Shown here: positions 39,401-47,000 of the stretch, in pieces
Layout: each line of letters opens with the position of its first letter
Position numbering within the stretch: position 1 is the stretch's first letter
Source: Leishmania donovani
Taxonomy: Eukaryota > Euglenozoa > Kinetoplastea > Trypanosomatida > Trypanosomatidae
Direction of reading: 5' to 3'
DNA: 64,000 nucleotides
NCBI RefSeq assembly: GCF_000227135.1
Contig: NC_018243.1
Span: forward strand, 455,372 to 519,371
Notes under the pieces: generated by a model
Told to the model about the DNA's origin: nothing
Databases searched by the model: none
What the model saw: only the letters and a program-made list of their open reading frames with translations
Program-made: the position numbers and the translations under genes

Positions 39401-39994
39401 TGCGGCCTTCTCCAGCTGAATCGCGTCTTTCATCACCGTTCGTAATGTTCCAGAGTTGGCACTCTTCGTCTTCCCTGCGGCAGCGACGCGCGCGTTGACC
39501 ATGGAAAGCTCGGCGTCGGCGTTGGCGGGGTAGGGGGCGCCGTTGCTGCCGGACTGCCCGTAGCGCGTTGTCTTCGGAAAGCTCCCAGACGCTGGAGCAC
39601 ACGGTGATGGCTTGATGACTGGCAGGGGGCTATTAGGTGACGCTGGGGGCGATCCAGCGTGCGGGCTCGCGCCCACACTGACACTGGGGCTCCGCTGCCG
39701 ACCACCGCTTCCCACGCCGATGCTTCCGCCAACGCCGGGCCGCGCTCCGGCCAGGTCGCCCAGCGCCTTGGATGGGTCCGCGGCCGCTGTCTCTTCCTCC
39801 TTTCTCAGCGTGTGCACGGTGAAGCAGTGGTTGTTGGTGTACAGCCCCATTACCTGCCTCGATACCCCCATCCACCGGCTTGCTAGGTACTCCTTTGCTT
39901 CATCCTCGCCGAGGACGCTGTTCCAGCAAGCGCCGAGGAAGTCCCGCTGGTAGGCAATCTGCTGCGCGTGCAACTTCTCGTTCGCGCAGCCCAT
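33482..39994 (-). CDS. Giant N-terminally acylated protein A, function unknown
   Basis: 2170 residues from the ATG at 39994. The N-terminus MGCANEKL has Gly2 for myristoylation and Cys3 for palmitoylation, so membrane anchoring is likely, although Glu at position 6 is not the favoured residue. The 38 codons upstream of this ATG look like leader. Ordered blocks alternate with long Ser/Ala/Pro-rich stretches. They include a beta-rich part at about 690-760 (YGGVMVVEY), a helical block at about 1065-1115 (YLQRYEGIASSLQLL), a coiled coil at about 1600-1640 followed by FLPHTRPDQVDLSLLTLK (about 1643), WVPMLMSLL (about 1677) and GVLAGVLYYYTDF (about 1793). Each of these landmarks has a counterpart in the protein at 50403-57104, so the two are divergent paralogues. 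No catalytic motif is seen. I do not recognise a named family. Confidence 0.8.
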   Translation of the reverse strand: MGCANEKLHAQQIAYQRDFLGACWNSVLGEDEAKEYLASRWMGVSRQVMGLYTNNHCFTVHTLRKEEETAAADPSKALGDLAGARPGVGGSIGVGSGGRQRSPSVSVGASPHAGSPPASPNSPLPVIKPSPCAPASGSFPKTTRYGQSGSNGAPYPANADAELSMVNARVAAAGKTKSANSGTLRTVMKDAIQLEKAAHSHHPYLRRHELSVYGGVVFRCAPAHRLYHRISFVPEARAKRLNDAPVSAAAGTRQDQQPASTPPSTSSVVAAPGRALSSRKRSRSSLETSVRAVKHSPLREGDGGSVEDMPALQLGSTLARHTTSSGADWETDDPLSASNNYPIEDRDVDGVAATRPPVIIGSITAMELQALPPNAELCFGGWLYVSLQDEQERLRRSLARYEKRRHRRAAAREAAIASSPMASSTWPTPSTFCKDSLSPGQSPGGRQYSSVGCGTVEGASNGGEAPLLRTSVVAQSMSAPRRLWQRRDSSDEMITRSQRPTAAAAAPPSPLGVVQEDTSAPPPADVSPQFSPNKALGDAVIADTEDVAHAPAPMLDTTPAAEAANSRADGKEEEQPVQNTPRLSAAQSEERAAPAVKTAAALPPPQSQPSLAMTRPLNLSCNVRSAVASSAHSLLRATDESHKRVIKVPPQQPTPMLSISPLSPLRCTGKYAQEAMEAEALVASWLPYAYVVIAVPMYECSLVPTAFHTALIRRKAVSLNLADAQSRQAYGVGCITAARYGGVMVVEYREKISEDDDAEWIDELLRVGRASQQKYGEAGAKSDGTSTPDLAASAAAGMSTSSVRHLSRTVAHHARAEKLHRIKSCIWHKLRRQGLYVILASTRMADRRHRQQRAFVASELSRVFQASASWLGAPATSVPAHLKGRKSRHSAALAACASATTGDEYEDVDGIGCDYYAADMNGVVDYDSLDDNSDSDSRNSRTGRASRSSSGSIGESAAARNGGEGGGRRHSLWSKLPLPGGSKNHRHRRRHRYHDSRGGGDDDAQRKRHHSNHFGLGGQQRDGSGRLGPTAANPCLWAEPNYDDDFLLRGTYRQIGGMKYLDVVALIDGCPVSELVQGIKRWVVNLLSMPIKARPLCLYLQRYEGIASSLQLLSTQLASAALASSVASGHLVAPMNLSFHASGGTGLEAASFVSQQHAEAMGGAASTGSFSAASVLMNASATASTILRGVPYNTYYRGPLDPVVRAVMSPEVESMIAACHTRQLPEVLRSPQLPAPHAVTSDGATDAGSLPRLPPPASVARRGSRDDPRSSSGHTSLTPQFLQSLSSSDVKRVVPVQAGVEVAAQVLCSPRLSTPRSPTTPHTGRPLCADPSPNPSASPALLLRKEQHETPTGSAAVQSSTTHVDPTSASLLPSAPLPAALLLRTADTAPPKHTSAGPSSESSECPLCDDSLQNDSAVGNNFTAANGRALAAAATASVVPGDSIGNPTGDGVTNGSSASPTVIDPLTAPPLLQDDWKQRETPSSRSQCFSVAASKGGATGDDTRPDGAADAEKPRCVRDSDDNASTGLRSMLDHTHYPGQRSLPERSETMAAAVARCYSSSGDDGASDDVDSDAAARRKAGGTACAGAEEEEASYGEREWQLADRELRALKSELDEMHYLVSTAHSELLQRLEESSQLGAIFLPHTRPDQVDLSLLTLKMMRQYPEEVPVKEIHTDWVPMLMSLLTISRDSLFCCAGDGGDTLGFLRTYNNAVTQSDACDADKRRELCDAGTTKYTIDPLPPLPAPRLLHDIVIAPQPIRLAKEVLREVKRVGMDETGLSFAFSGGSLGVLAGVLYYYTDFLRAKYRSGVAAAGRWPKEAGATVQDVLARDGYNVVLRRIWIWGVIPDSIERKSGITSAVAKTKQLLRGKPRRRDRADSANSTESTSTRCAEDANYVVTNTTGLRSGGARVRGQPFRSAEAYALYDAVLHYLRTLEELYTEHHGNAFIASQGAMKRRSVLMAWRRSKGGPDAAATAYENGGESNGASGSAAAASPAAGELVPKFEICVATNYYYKEMMEEARQPRAPARRSSSLLYTSGSLHHTLSETSRYKRLSATVPPPPAASSSAASGTVNAAVDGRNAQAAIPPRLQAGSAGSRAKAAKEAAERAQQPLEQPYCGGEETVRRKAPQRHAVKKIFGFLTEHYEQWRARHSDDPAANALAKRVHISIK

Positions 39995-42370
39995 AGCGTG
40001 CCCCCGCTCCGTCGATGGGTGTGTGCTTGTGGGTTGGGTTTCTGTTGCCGCTTTCTCTTGATGATCCGACGTACACGCCTCCGCGCCACCCGGAAAACTC
40101 GCACACACACAGGGAGCGGAGATCCGTCAGTGATGACGCACAAGCGTGGAATTCGTCTGTGTGTGCCCGTGCGATGGAAAGATGCAAAAACCCAACAAGG
40201 CTGGACACGCATGCAGCGCCAGCCGGAGAGAGAGGGACGAAGGGTGCCCATGCAAAGACGGAAGGGGAGTAGTGGGTGGTGATGGGTGAAGCGTGTGAGT
40301 GATGACCAAAGAAGACGCAAGGGTGGTTGGGGCGAGCAGCGCGCGGGAAAAAAGAAGCGACGCAGCCGCCAGACACGCGCGGTACAGCAGTGCGCCGAAT
40401 CCGTCACCGCAGCAGCGCCCCTGCCGCAAGCTCTGCCCACTCCATGCTCCTCGGGCTTCCCCCCACCCCACCAGCAGGGCAGTCAGGGCTGGGGGTGGCA
40501 TACACCTGAGTCACGCCGACACCCCGCCCATGATGTGGACGGCGCCAACGTGTGTGTCGTCGCAGGTCGCTCCGACGCAGCGCCCTCCAGGGTCTGGCCG
40601 CCGACATCAGCAGGAATACATCGCTCTGACCTCGCCACGCCGTGGGTGCCTGGGCCCTGCCACTCGTCAGCAGTGGTGCGGCGTTTGCCCGGGAATAGAG
40701 GGGCGGGGGGGGGTGCTGGCCCGTGTGCGTGTGTATGCGAGAGATACCGCGCACTGCGGCACCCTCCTCTCCCGTCATCAGAGACGGGGGCACATTGTGA
40801 AGAGAGAATAGAAGGGCATATTGCCGATAACAGGCGGGCTGGGCGGTCCCCCCAAAAACCTTTGGACAGGCAGGGAATCGGCGCCTTGGGCACCATCCCA
40901 ACGAAGCCGGCGGTGTTAGCCCTCCTCCTCTTGTTGCTCCGTGCAGTGGTGGTGGTGATCCCCACTACCGGGCGCGGGGAGCAGGAGAGGATGGATGCGA
41001 AGGGTGACTCGGTGGGCGCTACAGCCAAGATGGGCTGCACGTGCGTGTGCCTTGCTCACCCTAGGTATGAATTCGTCTCTGTTCGGATGAGTGTTGTTGT
41101 GCCTGTCTATCTACCGGTGTCTTCTCGCGTCGTTGGCCACCACACGGAATGGACTTGTCTTTCGTTCCTTCTTCCGCTCTACCGCAGCGTGAGCCCTCGA
41201 CCCTCTCGTGGCTCACGTACACCGTGCCCCCGAGGATGGACACTCCGTAGAGAGGATCGGAAAGGGTGTGCGGGTGTGGGTGTAGGCGGCGCCGCCTTGA
41301 GCGTTCACGTCGAAACCAGAATAGCCGCAACCAAGCCAGCAGCACAACAATGGACATCAGCTGGCCTCACTGGGCGCACCCCTTCCTTCCGCACGTGCAT
41401 GTGCTCTCCACTCGAGTCGTATCGCGCCGACCGGGCGTGTAAAGTGTCTGCGTGTGTTGCGTGAAGAGGGTGAGTGCCTGTAGAGAACGGTGCTGTCGAA
41501 GAGCCCTGTGGACTCGCTCCCCCCTTCATAAACGTGACGCGTTCCACAGAGAGCGAGGGGGTGCCACGTGCGCGCATGGTGTAATGGACGGAAGAGGTGA
41601 GGCGGGGCAGGAGGAGTGCTGGGCGAAGGGAGCAGCGCCAACGGCCTTGCTTTGCGCTCTTTCCCTTTCACTCCAGCACGTGCCGTGCTCCCCTCGCATG
41701 TTCTTCTGTTTCTGTTCCGTATCACCAGCACATCCCACCCATCCCCTCTCCCCCTCCGTGAGGTAGGTCCCACCATCAGCACACACAGCTGAGGCTTGTT
41801 CCTCTTGGTCACCCTTGGCGCCTGCGCTGACGAGTGCAGAGCACAACAACCTTTTTCTGTTTCTCTTGCGTTGGTGATTACGCGGCCAGTTGGGAGGTCG
41901 AGAGAGACATGGGCGAACACAGCATCTACCAGCGTCCTTACATCTCTTCCTCCAGCTCGGCTGGCGAATGGCACCAGCACACCAGCACCGCATCTTGAGC
42001 GCTGACACGCATGCGCTTGTGTGCGTGTGACCGAATCAGTCGAAGGAATGAGTAGCGGAGGAGATTTGAGGGGTGGGGTGGGGGAGGGGGCTAGCTCCCG
42101 GAAAAGACGACGTGGACGTCCGTGTGGTGCGCCGGCACAGACAGCACGCTCCATTCGTTCTCACTGTCCCGCCCTGCCTCCTCGTTTCCCTTCGGCACCC
42201 GCCATCACCGATCGGATAGATGACCTTTCCTTCTATGCTATTCCCTTGTAGGCGGAGAGGGAGTCCGTCACACCCACACACGTGTGTGCTCGTATGTAGG
42301 CACACGTGGACCTCGTCCACAGGAGCAGCCATCACTGAGAATCCTTTGCGGCATGCCCCCCCCCTTCTCC
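39995..42370. other. Long intergenic spacer (2.4 kb) upstream of the 2170-aa gene
   Basis: The longest gene-free stretch in the window. The longest minus-strand frame (41357-42154, 265 codons) is rich in Arg, Pro and Ser, has no recognisable motif and is probably chance. No dinucleotide repeat longer than about 8 units is seen. It may hold a long 3' UTR for the Sm-protein mRNA or a non-coding RNA. Confidence 0.5.
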
Positions 42371-42814
42371 CTACACGGAGGGCCTCACCTGCTCCGCGGC
42401 CACCAGCACCTCACCGTAGCTCGTGCCGCCGTCTTTGGTCTCGTGGATGAAGTCCAAGTATCGAATGCAGGCACCACGTACGACGATGCTCTGGATGCAC
42501 CGCAGTGCGATGGGGTTCACCTCTATCGTGTCCTCAGCCTTGCGTGCCGCCAAGCCGTGGCTCCCGCAAACGGGGCTGCTGCTGCCAGCCGTTACGAGCG
42601 CGCGTGTCGCCGGGGCGTCCTCGCGCGAGCGGCCACGACGACGGCGCACTGCGGTGAGTGTGATGGCGTCTACCTTAATGTTCATGGTGGCCGCATCCAT
42701 CTCCAGCAAGCGCCCCACCACCATTGTGCCGTTGGTGAGCTCCACATGGACGAGGGCGTGCAGCGCCGGCCCCCGCGCCAGGACGCCGGGGAGTGTCGCG
42801 ACAGAATCGCTCAT
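42371..42814 (-). CDS. Sm/LSm-fold protein with an insert between the Sm motifs
   Basis: 147 residues. Sm1 is at about 19-54 (VHVELTNGTMVVGRLLEMD then MNIKVDAITLT) and Sm2 at about 107-121 (IQSIVVRGACIRYLDF), with the RG and IRY typical of Sm2. Such proteins form seven-membered rings around uridine-rich sites in spliceosomal RNAs or, as LSm rings, on U6 or decaying mRNA. The pattern is closest to the D1/D3/LSm2/LSm4 group; trypanosomatids also have U2- and U4-specific variant Sm proteins, and the length would suit one of these. The linker between Sm1 and Sm2 (about 55-105) is unusually long and Arg/Ala/Ser-rich. The exact subunit cannot be fixed by eye. Confidence 0.88.
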   Translation of the reverse strand: MSDSVATLPGVLARGPALHALVHVELTNGTMVVGRLLEMDAATMNIKVDAITLTAVRRRRGRSREDAPATRALVTAGSSSPVCGSHGLAARKAEDTIEVNPIALRCIQSIVVRGACIRYLDFIHETKDGGTSYGEVLVAAEQVRPSV

Positions 42815-44021
42815 CCTCTCCCTTGCTGGAGTTCGGGCACCTTTACGAGTTGCTCGCCAAGAAAGGACGAAGTGGGTCGAGGCGCCTCTGCGAGTGCGCC
42901 GCCTCCAGTCGTGTCAGGAAGGGAAAGGTTGCTGTGGGGTGGGGGGTGAGAAGAGGAGGGGAGGTGAGGGGGCGATATGGGGGTTGCGACAGAAGCGGCT
43001 TGTGTTCGAGCAGATCGCGCTTGTGAAGACAATGGGATGAGGGGGAGGAGGAGGAAAGGATCGCTGAGGAGCTCCGCGTGCTAAAGGTGGGGCCACGCTG
43101 CTGGCGCTGCAGCACTGTCCTGCACGTGCAGTACGCACCCTCGTCATAGACCCCGCCACCCCTCACCACACCACGTGATGGCCCTTGCACCGAGAAACGA
43201 GGCGGGAAATGTGGAAGATAATGCCAGAGGAAGAGAGTGGGTTGATGGCGGCGCCATCTCGCCAGCCCTGCCCTTCTCACTGCACACGGCGCTGCACTGG
43301 ATCCCTAACGTTGAGCACTGGATTCCCCGCATGGCTCCGCGCGTGCGCATATACGTGCCGCCCTCTCCCTACGTGGGAGGTCAGGCCTCATGCATCGCCT
43401 CTTCGTGTTTGTTTCGTCACCGCGACCGATCGGTGCACGACCTTGGCAGCGGCAGTTCAAGGTCCACAAGGTAGTATACAGAGGTGAAGGCAGCGACGCG
43501 CACAGGGAGACCCCAGCACGCGCGAGAGAGAGAGCACCGAAGGCTCGAATGGAAAAAAAAAACAAAAAAGGAAGGGGACGACTCCCACATCACGCAAAAC
43601 GAGTCAATATAATATGTATGCTGAGCCTATACACACACACGTACACGTACACCGCCTGCCTACCTCCGTTTCTTCCCCATGTCGCGCAGTCTCTTTCTCA
43701 GTGCATGTCTGCGCTCCCTGGGCATGCACCACCGTGCATCGTGCGCGTGTGCACAGAAATGGGGTGGGGGAAGAAGAGACGCGTTACCGAGAACATTCGC
43801 CAACTGTGCACGCGCACATATATATGTATGTATGCATGTGTGTGTGTGTGTTCAGATGTGACTAGCGTATGCTTGCTGTTGCATTACATCAGAGACGTGG
43901 TGCGCTGACGGACTCCACGGCACCGGGCGGGTGCCGGGGAGCGAGAGGGGAGGAAGGGAGAGAGGGGCGGAGTTGATTGGCAGCGCGCTTCCAGCGCCAC
44001 CTCTCCCCCTCCGCCATCTGC
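42815..44021. other. Intergenic spacer between the Sm protein and the 1874-aa gene
   Basis: No gene is supported. An A-rich run at about 43552-43568 (U-rich on the transcribed strand) and a short TG/TA tract near 43820-43853 are the only notable signals. Confidence 0.6.
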
Positions 44022-47000
44022 TTACTCTAGCAGAGCCAGCACGCGGATTTGGAGAAACGAATGGAGCTTCACCTCAAGCGGCACTGTCGGGTCCGGTGCG
44101 GCGTAGGCGGCGATGGCGCACAGTAGCTGAAGGAACTCGGCAAAGAACAGCACTTCGCCTTCACGCGCGCTGTCGGCCACGACATGGTCAAAACAATGCT
44201 GTATCCCAGTCTCCGTCAGGCGCGCCTCGCGGTGCCACTCGAGGTCCTTTGCCATTTCTTTCACATTCTTCCAGCGCAGCACGCTCACAATGCCCACGTC
44301 ACGCGCACCGGAAACGGATCCGGGATGCGACCGGCTGCTGGGGAACCTTCGCTGGTTGAAGTCTGGTTTGATGGGCAACTCGTCAGACCCCTTCTTCCCC
44401 GTCGGCCATGTTCCCGTGGCCGTGCCGCCGATTTGGCTGTTACCGCTTATGGCGTGGACCAGGGAGGGGTACTCCACGTGGCTCAGCCTGTGTCCGCCGT
44501 CGGCTACCAGCGAGGTCGTCGAGTGCTGCTCAGTGTCGACGGTTTTCGTGAAGACTTGTGAGGCCAGTATGGCCGAGAACGGAGGCGGCAGTGCCGCACG
44601 AACGCCTCGGCTTTCGCATGGTTGCTGATACGTGTTGAACACCGTCAGCAGCGCATCGTGATTCTGTGCGAGCAGCTCGAGGACTGGCTTGCGCCAAAAG
44701 GCGCGCTGCGCCGCGCCGATCCAGCGGTTCGCGCCTAGCAGGCGTGGCAGCAGCAGCCCACCCAAGAATGTATCGAAGTACGAGGGGCAGAGCGGGCTCG
44801 CGTAGTCGATGGCTTCGTAGTGGACTTGGTCGCTATAGCCGTTGTTGTCGACGGTGGAGGACGCGAGGCTGCTGCGGGCGGATGCAGCCGCACCAGTGAG
44901 TGGGGAACTACTTGACATGCCCATGAGACTTCTGATGGCACGCTTACCGCCCTCCTCGCCGGTCTCCGCACGATGCAGCGCCTTTTCTTTCGCCATCAGC
45001 GGCTGCTGCTGCTGCTGGCACTGCCATGCATGGGCAAGACGGATGACGAGCTTCACGAACTGCACGTAGTTGACGCACACGGCCCCGGTGTCAGGGCGCA
45101 GGTCGACGTGGCGGTCATCGCGCAGTGCTCGGGCATAGCAGGGGATGGGACGACCCTTGCGGCTCACCGACACCGCGCGTGCGAACTTCGTGCGCGGCGG
45201 CAACATTGTTTTTTCTGGTGAGCTAGCAATGGAGCTTGCCGTTGGAAGTGAGGCAGTGACCCCACTGAAGCTCCGCATCGACGAGCGTGGCCTCTGCATC
45301 CCGGTGGACGCGACGCTACCTTGTGCCACATGCTCGATGAGGCTGAACACCGCTGGACGATGCAGCGTTGCGGGAAGCGGCGGCGATGGGATGGCCAGCT
45401 TTAGCGACGCCAATGACGCTCTTCCCTTCGAGGACGCTCCAGACAAGCGCGGCGCCTTGCCGGCAAGACAAGTGAGGCACAGAAGACTCCATACGGTGTT
45501 GCCTGTGATGTATGCGTCGCCGTCGTCTTTGACGTCGCCGCATTGAGTGGGGGTGTTCGTGGTCGCCTCGCTGCTGGCACACAACTGCGCCAGGGGGACG
45601 GCGTACTGATGGAAGACAAGGTCCAGCGACGGTGCGTACCGCTCGACGACGCCGATGATGTCCACATAGCTCTGCATTGTGTGGTCTGGCGACTGGCACA
45701 GGATGTCAATGAACTCTGTCAGCGAGATCCGCTGGAGCAGCCTCGCGACGCGCTCTTGCTCGATAATGCTGAGGACGCTGACCGAGCGTTTGGCGAAGCG
45801 AACGGCATCGTGCAGAGCACTAAAGGACAGGGCGATCCACTGTGCTTGGCGTCGAACCTGTTCCAGCCAGCCACGGTGGCTGTGCGGTGGGTGCGACCAC
45901 TCATCGTTCAGCCTGTGCCTCTTCCCTTCATGTGCGGCGGCCGTCGAGGCGGGGAGATTGGTCCGCTTGCCTTTGATGGACAGAGGCGCGAGTTGCTGTC
46001 TGTGGCGCGTGGACCAGCTCGTATAGTAGCGCATGAGGGCCGCTATCAGCACCAGCAGCGTGCCGCGCGACCTCTCGAATAGCTGATCGGCCGTGACAAT
46101 GCACGCAGTGCCGGTGAGCTGCTCATACGTGTCAACGACGACGCGGCACACCTGCTGCAGGTTCTTTCTTGTGGAGGAGGAGAGGCTGTACATGATGGAG
46201 ACGCCAGAGGCGGACACACTGACGAGACCGTTGCTGGCCTCTCCAGAGGTCGACGGGGTCGGCGGCCGGCGCTCTTCATGCGCGGCACTTGCTACTGCTG
46301 CACTACCGCAGCCACCGTCGATGTCCGCCAGCTGCTCCGCTTTGCGGAGCAGCGTATGGCACTCGTCCAGGATGACTCTGTCGGCAAGCTCGATGGTGCG
46401 CACGAGATCCCACGAGGGGACCGTGACAGTGGCAGCACCGCCACGGTCGGTCAGCGACGCGTCGGCCGCGCCGGTGATGGCCACCGACGTCGTTGTCGTT
46501 GTGGCGAGAGCGTCGTGCCTGTCGTGGCCAGCCACCCTTGATCCATCCTCTGCCCCGCAGCAGCCCCGCATTAGCAAGAGAATCATGTGCAGCGGCACCA
46601 GAACAGTGTCAGATGCTGCGATCGATCTCGTCCTCGACGCCGACACCTCTGCGGCGGCAGGATTGAGTAGCATCTCGAGACCGGTGAGGGGGCCGCGCGT
46701 AACTTCCTTTTTACTCGCGTTGCTCGCCCTATCTGTAGAAGTCGCGCGCGGCACTGGCATCTCGCTCGTAGAGGGCGCATCCGGTGTGGCGCTGTCACGC
46801 TTGGCCTGCAGGCGTGGCGATGCAGAAGTGATGCACTTGTCGCGGAGACCGACGCTTTCCCGCACCACATCCTTTGCCTCCTCGGGCTTCTGACCCGTGG
46901 TGACACCTTTGCCGCTGCCTTCGGCCGCCACCTCGGCAACATCGTCGTCGTCGTCTTCGCCTTCGTCGTCAGGGAAGAAGGAGACGTACTCGGTCTGCAC

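Noticed and set aside
40286..41464. 392-codon plus-strand frame in the long spacer
   Set aside because: Opposite to the direction of all other genes, compositionally biased, with no motif; no strand-switch signal supports plus-strand transcription here.
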